Below, one piece after another: positions 23,309 to 31,862 of a stretch of DNA of 64,000 nt. Below the pieces are notes generated by a model. It had not been told where the DNA came from. It ran no database searches and saw nothing but the letters and a program-made list of their open reading frames with translations. The stretch comes from Acidobacteriota bacterium (GTDB taxonomy: Bacteria > Acidobacteriota > Terriglobia > Bryobacterales > Bryobacteraceae). A program made the position numbers and the translations under genes. The DNA lies in NCBI GenBank assembly GCA_018268935.1, contig JAFDVS010000015.1, forward strand, positions 25,380 through 89,379. Reading direction: 5' to 3'. Position 1 is the stretch's first letter, and each line of letters opens with the position of its first letter.

Positions 23309-25135
23309 TCACGCATTTGGGTTAGATTCACGCAGTCCCAGCCGCCGCATCATCCGGTGCAGCGAATTGGGATGCACACCGAGGATGCCCGCGGCTTGTG
23401 TAATATTGCCCTCTGTTTCCTGCAGCGCGGCCTGAATGCTTCGTACCTTGGCGTCGCGCAGGTTGGCTTGAAAGGCGGGCACGGCAACTTCCGGTGGCGC
23501 GGAATCGACGATGTCGGCCGGCAGATCCTCGGGCTGAATGAGATCGCTTTCCCCAAGAATAGTGGCGTATTCCATTACGTTTTTCAGTTCACGGATGTTA
23601 CCAGGCCAATGATATTTTTCAAGTATCGATCGCGCTGCTGTGCTCACTCCCTTCACCTTCCCCGGCGAGCGGGAGGCGAATAAATGCAGAAAATAGTTCG
23701 CCAGCAGGGCGATGTCTTCCCGCCGTTCGCGCAACGGCGGCATGTGGACCGCGAACACGTTGAGCCGGTAGTACAGGTCTTGCCGGAACCGGTTCGCCGC
23801 CACTTCGGCTTTAAGATCGCGGTTGGTCGCGGTAACGATGCGTACGTCCACCCTGATCCTGGCCGTGCCGCCGACACGTTCGAACTCGCGCTCCTGCAGG
23901 ACACGCAGCAGTTTCGCCTGCAGCGCCGGGGCCAACTCACCGATCTCGTCCAGAAAGAGTGTGCCGCCATTCGCCAGTTCAATCTTGCCGCGCTTGAGCG
24001 CGATCGCGCCGGTGAACGCCCCTTTTTCGTGGCCGAATAATTCGCTTTCCAGCAGTGATTCCGTGAGCGCGGCGCAATTCAATGCGAGGAACGGCCCATT
24101 GGCGCGGCTGCTGCGGCGGTGCACAGCCCGGGCGGCCATCTCTTTCCCCGTCCCGCTTTCACCCAGAATGAGGACCGTGGATTCGGTGCGAGCCACTTTC
24201 GCGACCAGCTTCAGTGCGTCGTGGAAAGCGCGGGAATCGCCGATCCATTCGGAATCACCGGAGAGCGCGTCTTCCAGGCGCCGGCGTTCCTGCTGCAGCC
24301 GGTCAAGCGCAAGGGCCTGCGCAAGCGGTAGTCCGGCCACGCCGCTGATGGCCGCAAGCAACTCCAGATGGCCCTCATCGAATGCCGAAGCTCTGGTGCC
24401 GGAATCAAGATACAGCACCCCCAGCGTCCGATTGTCCACCGCCAGCGGTGCCGCCATGACGGCCTGCGCGCCGGCGCTGCTGGCGATATTCGGAACCTGC
24501 CACAGCACCCCATTCCTGCTGCCGAGCACGGCATCCAGCACCGTGCGGGATACGGAAATCGGCGATTTGCGCTTTGGATCGCGATGCAATCCAGCCACGC
24601 GTCCAGGTTCGCCGTCTTCGACAAAGACGATAGCGGCACGGTCGGCGGGAAAGGTGGCCAGCAACGCGGCCAGCAGCTTTTGCTCCAGCTCCTCAAGCGG
24701 GCCAGCAGATGGGAGCGCCGCACAGATGCCCACCAGCGCCGCATATTGCCGCGCCAGCCGTCCCTGCCGAACTTCGGAAACGGGTTCCAGCAGCGTGGGG
24801 CTTTGATCCATCACCACGGCCGCCTCGTCGCCGGCCGGTTCGCCCGGCGGGGCGTCAATATAGATGAACGCCGTCTCCGCCAGTGTGATCTTGTCCCCGT
24901 GCGCCAGCCGGTGCGTCTTATGCGGAACGCCGTTCACGAACGTCCCGTTGCTGGAGGTGAGGTCGATCAGATAGTGGCCGTCCGCGCGTGCTTCGATGCG
25001 GCAATGAAAGCGCGATACGGACAAATCGGGAATAGGGAGAGTGTTCTCCGATTTGCGTCCCAGCGTAACTTCCGTATCCGGCAAGGGAAACAACTGGCCC
25101 TTGAGAGGCCCGCTGATGGCGGACAGTTGCGGCAT
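23309..25135 (-). CDS. FHA-GAF sigma54-dependent transcriptional activator
   Basis: A 608-residue regulator using the ATG at 25135; a start at 25180 is possible but would overlap the sialidase gene and adds nothing recognisable. Domains in order: FHA phosphothreonine-binding domain (residues about 5-95: VTLGRKSENTLPIPDLSVSR, LTSSNGTFVNG), GAF domain (about 130-290), AAA+ central domain with Walker A GESGTGKE, GAFTGA loop contacting sigma54, Walker B GGTLFLDEIGEL, and a Fis-type helix-turn-helix at the end (GNITQAAGILGVHPNSLHRM). The FHA domain suggests input from a Ser/Thr kinase, of which the window has two. It activates sigma54 promoters. It is the last gene of a minus operon with the sortilin-like and sialidase genes and is closed by an intrinsic terminator. 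Confidence 0.95.
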   Translation of the reverse strand: MPQLSAISGPLKGQLFPLPDTEVTLGRKSENTLPIPDLSVSRFHCRIEARADGHYLIDLTSSNGTFVNGVPHKTHRLAHGDKITLAETAFIYIDAPPGEPAGDEAAVVMDQSPTLLEPVSEVRQGRLARQYAALVGICAALPSAGPLEELEQKLLAALLATFPADRAAIVFVEDGEPGRVAGLHRDPKRKSPISVSRTVLDAVLGSRNGVLWQVPNIASSAGAQAVMAAPLAVDNRTLGVLYLDSGTRASAFDEGHLELLAAISGVAGLPLAQALALDRLQQERRRLEDALSGDSEWIGDSRAFHDALKLVAKVARTESTVLILGESGTGKEMAARAVHRRSSRANGPFLALNCAALTESLLESELFGHEKGAFTGAIALKRGKIELANGGTLFLDEIGELAPALQAKLLRVLQEREFERVGGTARIRVDVRIVTATNRDLKAEVAANRFRQDLYYRLNVFAVHMPPLRERREDIALLANYFLHLFASRSPGKVKGVSTAARSILEKYHWPGNIRELKNVMEYATILGESDLIQPEDLPADIVDSAPPEVAVPAFQANLRDAKVRSIQAALQETEGNITQAAGILGVHPNSLHRMMRRLGLRESNPNA

Positions 25136-25158
25136 GAGAGATAGAGTATACCAGCGCT

Positions 25159-26349
25159 CTATTGGCCCTGCTTCACCCACTCCAGATTGAAGCGGACGTG
25201 GCGGATGTGCTGGCGCGGTTCGCCATTCTTGAGGTGGTTGAGGAAGTGCGAATAGCTGACGTGAATCATGCCGTCGCGCGATTGCATGATCGAGGGGTAG
25301 TGGAACGTGGCTGCGCCCTCGCCCCTTTCATCAAGTTCAATCTGCCGCTTCCATTTCCATGTTTTTCCCTCATCGTCGGAGAGCCAGATGGGCAGCGAGT
25401 GGCGGCCCCGTTCCAGGTTGTTGTTCACCAGCGCCCACGTGCCGTCCTTCAGTACTGCGACTTCCGAGCCGCTACCAGGATTCGGAATATCCGTGTCCTG
25501 CACGGGTGACCAGGTGATGCCGTTGTCCTTCGATTCGCTGATATGCAGCCGCTTCGGCGGCGGGCCGTTGTCGCGCATGTAAGCCACCAGCGTCCCGTCT
25601 TTGCGCCGCGCGATGGAAGGCTGGATATTGCCTGCCCCCACCAGCGGCTCACTCGTGCGCCACGTCTTGCCGAAATCATCCGTGATCGCCATCAGTGAAA
25701 ACGAGTAGCCGTCGGAATAAAGTGGAACAATGATCCGCCCGCCCAGCAATTCCACCGGATGAGCACGCGTCATCCAACCCATGCGGGAGAAATATTTGTC
25801 GTTGCCGTGTTCCAGCGTGCGCTTCGCCCACTGCCCGGCCCGGCCTTCGGCGCTGAGCAGCGGCGTCACCACTTCCTTTACCTTGGCGGCAAAATTGTAC
25901 GGCACAAACAGCAGTGGCTCGCTCACCTGCCACCGAGGTGCGCCGTCGCCTCCCCAATCGCTGGTGATGCGATACGTGGTCAGCGCCGTGTGCCATTCGT
26001 TGGCGATGATGGTTTGCCAGATCAGCCACAGCCGCTGCTTGCTATCGACAAACAGGGCCGGGTTGGTGTCGGGAAAGCCCGGCACATCCGCGAGCAGGAA
26101 CGGAGCGCTCCATTGCTTCGCCCCCTTCTTCTTGCGCGCCCCCAGCACCACCACATCATCGGCCGTGCGCTCGCCCGAACCGCGATACCAGCACGCCAGA
26201 AGATCGCCATTGGGTAACTCCACAATGCTCGAAGCATGATTGTGCTTCACATCGAGCGGATGGATATCCTCGCGCTCGAAAACCGGCTTGGTGTCGGCGG
26301 CAATCGCCAGGACCGAGGCGAAAAACAGGGAGAGCAGGCAACGTGGCAT
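25159..26349 (-). CDS. Sialidase-like BNR/exo-alpha-sialidase family protein, secreted
   Basis: A 396-residue protein from ATG 26349 (MPRCLLSLFFASVLAIAA is a signal peptide; an upstream in-frame start at 26367 would overlap the sortilin-like gene). The body has repeated Asp-box-like strands (SDDEGKTWKWK, SKDNGITWSPV, DDFGKTWRTS) and sialidase-type blades such as LPNGDLLACWYRGSGE and DGTLVAYMRDNGP. These form a six-bladed propeller in sialidase and related families. Whether the sugar is sialic acid is not known; many Acidobacteriota members act on other glycans. It starts 4 bp after the stop of the sortilin-like gene and ends 23 bp before the regulator gene. Confidence 0.9.
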   Translation of the reverse strand: MPRCLLSLFFASVLAIAADTKPVFEREDIHPLDVKHNHASSIVELPNGDLLACWYRGSGERTADDVVVLGARKKKGAKQWSAPFLLADVPGFPDTNPALFVDSKQRLWLIWQTIIANEWHTALTTYRITSDWGGDGAPRWQVSEPLLFVPYNFAAKVKEVVTPLLSAEGRAGQWAKRTLEHGNDKYFSRMGWMTRAHPVELLGGRIIVPLYSDGYSFSLMAITDDFGKTWRTSEPLVGAGNIQPSIARRKDGTLVAYMRDNGPPPKRLHISESKDNGITWSPVQDTDIPNPGSGSEVAVLKDGTWALVNNNLERGRHSLPIWLSDDEGKTWKWKRQIELDERGEGAATFHYPSIMQSRDGMIHVSYSHFLNHLKNGEPRQHIRHVRFNLEWVKQGQ

Positions 26350-26353
26350 TCCA

Positions 26354-29300
26354 CTATTTCCGCACAATCACCGGTGGCACGTCTTTCTCACGCGCCAGCT
26401 TGTTGAAGGCCGAAAGTTCATTGTCCAACAGGTCCCGAAGCGATTGCGTATGGCGATTGATCGCGGTCGCCAGTTCCTCGTAGAAAAGCTGCGCTTGGCG
26501 AGTCGGCGCCGACTCGGCACTTTGAATGGAGCCATAGAGCGCCGCCAGGCGATTGTTGAGCCGGATCGGATAGTTGAGCGGATCCTGGTTGCTCTGATTC
26601 TTTGTCTGATACAGCTCTTCCTCAATCGCAGTCAGCTTCTTCGCCAAAGCCTTTCCCGCTTCGATGACATCTTTGCGTTCCTTGGCATCGAGACGCGCGG
26701 TCATTTCGTCGATCTGCTTGCGCACATCCCGAATCTTCAGGATGGCCTGGTGCGTTTCGCTCAGCTTGTCGCGCACCTGTATGGAGAGCGCCAGTTGCTT
26801 TTCCAGATCCTCCTGCGACACGTCCGCAAGGCGCGGATCCTTGCGAATCTCGATGGGCTGCGTCAGCGTCTTGCCGTTCACCGTGAGCCGCGCCTGGTAG
26901 CGCCCCGGCGCGACTTTCGGCCCTTGCGTGAATCCGGCCCAGAGAATCATTCCGGGAACAGTGGTGGCATCCTCCAGCCGCAAATCCCAAAGGAATTGGT
27001 TCAGCCCCGCCTTGGGCTTCGGAGTAACCTTGCGCAGCACTTTCCCTGTGCTGTCCAGGAACTCGAGCGTGGTGTCCCCCTTCGGCTCCCCTTTCAAATA
27101 ACAAAAAAGCACCACGCCGTTGGCCGGATTTTCACCAATGGAAGCACCCGCCGGTATACGCGAGCGCGTGGCTCCAGCAGTGCGATAAGCAGGCTCGGGA
27201 GCAAACAGATACGCATCGCCTTTCGCCGTGCCATCTTTGATCTGCTGCAGCACGTGCAAATCATCCAGCACGTAGAAAGAGCGTCCCTGCGTGGCCACGA
27301 TGAGATCGTTGTCGCGCTTCTGCACCGCCAGGTCGGTGATAGGCGCCACAGGCAGGTTCAGCCGCAGGGACTCCCATTTGGCGCCATCGTCAAACGAGAT
27401 GTACATGCCGGTCTCGGTGCCTGCATACAGCAGGCCGCGGCGCGCCGGATCTTCGCGGATGACGCGCGTGAATGCCGACGCATCGATGCCATTCGTGATG
27501 CGTGTCCAAGTCTTGCCATAATCGGCGGTCTTGTAAAGATAGGGACCGAAGTCGTCCCACTTGTACATCGTGGCGGCGACATAGGCAGCGGCAGGATCAT
27601 GCGGCGAAGCTTCGATGGAGTTGATCTGAATAAACTCCGGCAGATCTTTGGGAGTGACATTACGCCACGTGCGGCCGTTGTCCTGTGAAACCTGGACAAG
27701 GCCGTCATCGGAGCCGGTCCACAGCACGCCTTTCTTCACCGGCGACTCGGCCACCGTGAATATCGTGCTGAAGTACTCCACGCTGGTGTTGTCCTTGGTG
27801 ATCGGTCCGCCGGACGAAACCTGTTTCGATTTGTCATTGCGGGTAAGATCGCCGCTGATGTCTTCCCACGACTGGCCTTCGTTCAAAGAGCGATGCAGCA
27901 CGTTGCTGGCCGCGTACAGAACATTGGCATCGTGCGGCGAGAAGAGAATCGGAAAATTCCATTGGAAGCGGTACTTCAACTCCGCGGGTGCGCGGCCCAT
28001 GGGGTTATCCGGCCACACGTTCACCGTGCGCGTTTGCCCGGTGCGATGATCGTCGCGAGTGAGATAGCCGCCATAGGAACCGGCGAAGACGATATTCGAA
28101 TCCTTGGGATGGGGAGCGATCCAGCCGCTTTCGCCGCCGCCAACCGGGAACCAGTCCCGCTCGGTGATGCCCGCATCGGCCGTGCGCGAGGCGATGCGCA
28201 CTGTGCTGTTATCCTGCTGCGCGCCGTAGATGTTGTAGGGAAAATCGTTGTCCGTGGTGACGCGGTAGAACTGCGCGGTGGCCTGATTCTGTGCGGTCCA
28301 CGATTTGCCGCCGTCGCGAGTGACATTGGCGCCGCCGTCATTCGATTCGATCATCCGGCTGCTGTCGTCGGGCGCGATCCACAGATCGTGGTTGTCCCCA
28401 TGGGGCGTGCCGATCGCGGCGAATGTGCGCCCTCCATCGGCGGAGCGGTGGAAGCCGACGTTCAACACGTAGACCACATCGGCGCTCTTCGGATCGGCGT
28501 AGATGCGGCTGTAATACCAGGCCCGCTGCCGCAGGTTGCGATCCGGGTTGACGCGCGTCCATGTGGCCCCCGCATCGTCACTTCGAAACACTCCGCCTTC
28601 TTCGGCCTCAATGATGGCATAGACGCGGTCAGGGTTCGCGGGCGAAACGGTGACACCGATCTTCCCCTGTAGACCCTTGGGCATCCCGGGCTTCTTCGAA
28701 AGATCGCTCCAGGTTTCGCCGCCATCGGTCGATTTCCAGATCCCGCTGCCTGGCCCGCCGCTTTCCAGCGTCCAGGGCTTGCGATACACCTCCCAGAACG
28801 CCGCATACAGAATGCGCGGATTCGTGGGATCCATCGCCAGATCGATGGCGCCGGCCTTGGGCCCACGATCGAGAATCTTCTGCCAGCTCGCCCCGCCGTC
28901 CTTCGATCGGAAAATACCGCGTTGCTCATTGGGGCCGAAAGTATGCCCCAGCGCGGCCACGTAGACCAGGTCCGGATTCTTCGGGTGCACCCGCACGCGC
29001 CCGATGTGGCGTGTATCCTCGAGCCCGATCTTCTTCCATGTCTTGCCGGCATCAGTGGTCTTGTACATGCCGTCGCCGTGCGAGACATTGCCGCGGATCG
29101 GTACTTCGCCCATGCCCACGTAGACGACGTTCGGATCGGATTCCGCTACACCAATTGCGCCCACCGACCCCGTGGTGAGGAATTTGTCCGTCACGGGTTG
29201 CCAGCCCCGCCCGCCATCCTGCGTCTTCCACACGCCGCCCCCTGTCGCACCGAAGTAGTAGACATCCGGCTGCGAGGCAACTCCTGTGACGGCAGTGACT

Positions 29301-29407
29301 CGGCCGCCGCGGAACGGACCGATGCTACGATACTTCAAGTCCTGGTAGGGTACGGGTTGGGCATACGCAGAGGCGCAGAGGAAGACCAGCAGAGTGAGCC
29401 GCTTCAT
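26354..29407 (-). CDS. Secreted VPS10/sortilin-like BNR propeller protein
   Basis: A 1017-residue protein from ATG 29407 with signal peptide MKRLTLLVFLCASAYAQ. The frame is open 66 codons further upstream, but that part reads through the divergent gene and is not signal-like. Residues about 20-720 contain many BNR/Asp-box strands (GVWKTQDGGRGWQPV, GMYKTTDAGKTWKKIG, GIFRSKDGGASWQKIL, IWKSTDGGETW), giving a large sortilin-type propeller. The last 300 residues are a beta-sandwich and a helical tail. Such proteins are common in Acidobacteriota and Bacteroidota and are annotated as glycosyl hydrolases without proof. It is the first gene of the operon with sialidase and FHA-sigma54 genes. Its start codon shares the CATG at 29405-29408 with the divergent CHAT gene. 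Confidence 0.9.
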   Translation of the reverse strand: MKRLTLLVFLCASAYAQPVPYQDLKYRSIGPFRGGRVTAVTGVASQPDVYYFGATGGGVWKTQDGGRGWQPVTDKFLTTGSVGAIGVAESDPNVVYVGMGEVPIRGNVSHGDGMYKTTDAGKTWKKIGLEDTRHIGRVRVHPKNPDLVYVAALGHTFGPNEQRGIFRSKDGGASWQKILDRGPKAGAIDLAMDPTNPRILYAAFWEVYRKPWTLESGGPGSGIWKSTDGGETWSDLSKKPGMPKGLQGKIGVTVSPANPDRVYAIIEAEEGGVFRSDDAGATWTRVNPDRNLRQRAWYYSRIYADPKSADVVYVLNVGFHRSADGGRTFAAIGTPHGDNHDLWIAPDDSSRMIESNDGGANVTRDGGKSWTAQNQATAQFYRVTTDNDFPYNIYGAQQDNSTVRIASRTADAGITERDWFPVGGGESGWIAPHPKDSNIVFAGSYGGYLTRDDHRTGQTRTVNVWPDNPMGRAPAELKYRFQWNFPILFSPHDANVLYAASNVLHRSLNEGQSWEDISGDLTRNDKSKQVSSGGPITKDNTSVEYFSTIFTVAESPVKKGVLWTGSDDGLVQVSQDNGRTWRNVTPKDLPEFIQINSIEASPHDPAAAYVAATMYKWDDFGPYLYKTADYGKTWTRITNGIDASAFTRVIREDPARRGLLYAGTETGMYISFDDGAKWESLRLNLPVAPITDLAVQKRDNDLIVATQGRSFYVLDDLHVLQQIKDGTAKGDAYLFAPEPAYRTAGATRSRIPAGASIGENPANGVVLFCYLKGEPKGDTTLEFLDSTGKVLRKVTPKPKAGLNQFLWDLRLEDATTVPGMILWAGFTQGPKVAPGRYQARLTVNGKTLTQPIEIRKDPRLADVSQEDLEKQLALSIQVRDKLSETHQAILKIRDVRKQIDEMTARLDAKERKDVIEAGKALAKKLTAIEEELYQTKNQSNQDPLNYPIRLNNRLAALYGSIQSAESAPTRQAQLFYEELATAINRHTQSLRDLLDNELSAFNKLAREKDVPPVIVRK

Positions 29408-31862
29408 GATGACGAGAATCCTAGCAAATCGGCGCTGGGCATACTTGTTTGTGCTCACGCTCCCCGCGCAGCAGACTGACCTCGATGCCCAATACAAACA
29501 GGCGTACGAGCTGTTGCGGCAGATGCGCCCCGCCGAAGCTGTGGAACCATTCCGGCGCGTCGCCGAAGCCAACGAGAAGATCGGAAACCTGTCGCGCGCC
29601 TCCATTGCCTGGAATAACCTCGGCGCGGCCTACTCCTACCTCGGTGAATTTCGGCTTTCCATTGACGCCTATCAAAAGGCGCTACGCCTGCGCGAGCAGA
29701 TCAAGGACCGCTTCGGCCAGGGCCTGACTCTCTCCGGCATGGGGGCGGTGGAATGGAGAATGGGTGAGTTCCAGCGGGCGATTGATCTCTACAGTCTGGC
29801 CCTCGATCTATTCCGCGAAGAAAAAGCAGTCCCGCAACAGGCGGATGTGTTGAGCAATATGGGGCTGGTTTTTGCCGATCTTGGTGATGAATCATCGGCG
29901 CGGCGGCGGTATGGCGAAGCGCTGCAGTTGTGGCGGATGGCGAAGGATAAATCCGGAGAGTCAAGGACTCTCAACAATCTGGGGATGCTTAAGAACGGAA
30001 CATCGGCCCTGCGCCAATCGCTCGCTCTGGCCGAGGAATTGAAGGACCAGCGCGGACGCGCCTATACGCTCCACAACCTCGGTGACGCCTACACGGCATC
30101 GGGGGCATTTGCGAAAGCCGGTGAGTCCTATCAGGTCTCGCTTGCCTTGAAGCGCGAAATCGGCGATCGCGGAGGAATTGCAGCGACACTGCACAGCCAG
30201 GGGCGCCTGCGTCTGCGCCAGAAGGATACGCCCGGCGCGGTGGCCCAACTCGAAGAAGCGCTGGCGATGTATCGAGCCATCGAGGATCGCAACGGCGAAG
30301 CTGCGTCGCTAGCCGATCTGGCGTACGCATTACGAGCCACCGGTGCGTTGGACAAAGCCGCCGAACAGGCCGAGGCCGCACTGGCCTTGACGGAATCCTC
30401 CCGCGCGGAATTGCTGGCGCCCAACCTGCGCATGTCCTTCCTCTCCTCCCGCCGCGATGTCTATCACCTCCTCACGGACATCCGAATGAAGCAGCACGCA
30501 GCCGCGCCCGGCAAAGGCTTTGACGCCATGGCATTCGATGCCAACGAGCGTAGCCGCGCGCGAGTGCTGCTCGACTCGTTGCAACGCGCCGATCTGGAGG
30601 CGCTGCCATCCAGTGCCGCTCTGCTTCAGCAGCAGCGAAGAGTCCGATCAGCCGGGCAGAATCTCAGCCAACTGTTGATGGCAGGCATTACGGATGGTCG
30701 TGAGAAGGAAGCGCGCCAAAGACTGGACCGCGCTCTCTTCGACGCCGAGCAGACTGCGGCGAAACTCGAAGCACAAGGGGATCCCGATCTTGTTTTGCTC
30801 CGCCCGCGCCCGCTGCCCCTCGGTCAAATCCAAGCGGCCCTCCCCGATGATGCCGCGATGCTGGTGTACAGTACCGGCCAGGAAGGTGGCTACGCATGGA
30901 CGGTCACGCGGCGCGAACTCACCGTGCGGCCGCTTCCGAAACGGGCTGACCTGGAGCCGCTCATCCGCGCCCTGGAGCAAGCAGCCATGGCGCCTGCCCA
31001 AGTGCAAGACGCCTCGCGTGCGGCGCGCACAGAGCGACTCTCAAAGGCAGAGACCGCATTCTCCTCAGCCGCGGCCAAGTTGCGCAGCCTGCTCATTCCC
31101 CCTGGCCTCACGGCAAAGCGCGTCTTCCTCGTGCCCGATGGTCCGCTGCACTGGATTCCCTTCGCCGCGCTGCTGCCCCTGGAGCGGCATACCTTGACCT
31201 GGTTCCCCTCGGCAACTTTCGCCGCGCGAAAAAGCGATGCCCGTAAAACCGGAGTGATCACGGTCTTCGCCGATCCCGTCTATGACAGGGCGCTGCCGCG
31301 CCTGTCCGCTTCGGCTGCGGAAGCGGAGGCGATTCGAAAGCAGTCGGGAACTCGTGGAGTGCGTGTCCTGCTGCAGCACCAGGCCACCCGCGAGGCCTTT
31401 CTCACAGCATCGAAATCCAGCTCCATTCTGCACCTGGCAACCCACGCCCTGGTCGACGATTCGCGGCCAAGGGTGTCGGGAATCGTCTTCTCCATGCTCA
31501 CGCCGGAAGGCAAGGTGCGCGATGGCCTGCTGCGGTTAGGTGAGATCTACGCGCTCAGAATGAACAAGTCGCTGGTGGTGCTGAGTTCCTGCGAATCGCG
31601 CGCCGGCCAGGAGTTTCGCGGCGAAGGATTGTCCAGCCTCGCCCACGGCTTCCTCCACGCCGGTGCTCGCCAGGTTGTCGCTAGTTTGTGGCCGGTAGCC
31701 GACGGAGCATCGGCGCTGTTGATGGAACATTTCTACCGGGAAATGTTGCAAGGCAAACGAAGCCCCGCCGAGGCGCTGCGCCAGGCGCAAGCGGCAATAA
31801 AGAAAGACTCGAGGTTCCGCGCGCCGTTCTATTGGGCAGGCTTCGTAGTAGAAGGCAATTAG
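29406..31862 (+). CDS. TPR-CHAT domain protein (caspase/separase-like), probably exported
   Basis: About 818 residues from ATG 29406 or 29409; a GTG at 29394 is also in frame. The start ILANRRWAYLFVLTLPAQQ looks like a signal peptide. Residues about 20-330 hold at least six TPR/TPR12 repeats (ASIAWNNLGAAYSYLGEF, ADVLSNMGLVFADLGDES, YTLHNLGDAYTASGAF). The C-terminal 300 residues are a CHAT domain with the catalytic His in LHLATHALVDD and the catalytic Cys in VVLSSCESRAG, then GEGLSSLAHGFLHAGARQVV. Both dyad residues are present, so it may be an active protease. CHAT proteins act in regulated proteolysis and some defense systems; an exported form would instead work outside the cytoplasm. It converges with the SBBP gene, overlapping by 4 bp. 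Confidence 0.9.
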   Translation: MMTRILANRRWAYLFVLTLPAQQTDLDAQYKQAYELLRQMRPAEAVEPFRRVAEANEKIGNLSRASIAWNNLGAAYSYLGEFRLSIDAYQKALRLREQIKDRFGQGLTLSGMGAVEWRMGEFQRAIDLYSLALDLFREEKAVPQQADVLSNMGLVFADLGDESSARRRYGEALQLWRMAKDKSGESRTLNNLGMLKNGTSALRQSLALAEELKDQRGRAYTLHNLGDAYTASGAFAKAGESYQVSLALKREIGDRGGIAATLHSQGRLRLRQKDTPGAVAQLEEALAMYRAIEDRNGEAASLADLAYALRATGALDKAAEQAEAALALTESSRAELLAPNLRMSFLSSRRDVYHLLTDIRMKQHAAAPGKGFDAMAFDANERSRARVLLDSLQRADLEALPSSAALLQQQRRVRSAGQNLSQLLMAGITDGREKEARQRLDRALFDAEQTAAKLEAQGDPDLVLLRPRPLPLGQIQAALPDDAAMLVYSTGQEGGYAWTVTRRELTVRPLPKRADLEPLIRALEQAAMAPAQVQDASRAARTERLSKAETAFSSAAAKLRSLLIPPGLTAKRVFLVPDGPLHWIPFAALLPLERHTLTWFPSATFAARKSDARKTGVITVFADPVYDRALPRLSASAAEAEAIRKQSGTRGVRVLLQHQATREAFLTASKSSSILHLATHALVDDSRPRVSGIVFSMLTPEGKVRDGLLRLGEIYALRMNKSLVVLSSCESRAGQEFRGEGLSSLAHGFLHAGARQVVASLWPVADGASALLMEHFYREMLQGKRSPAEALRQAQAAIKKDSRFRAPFYWAGFVVEGN

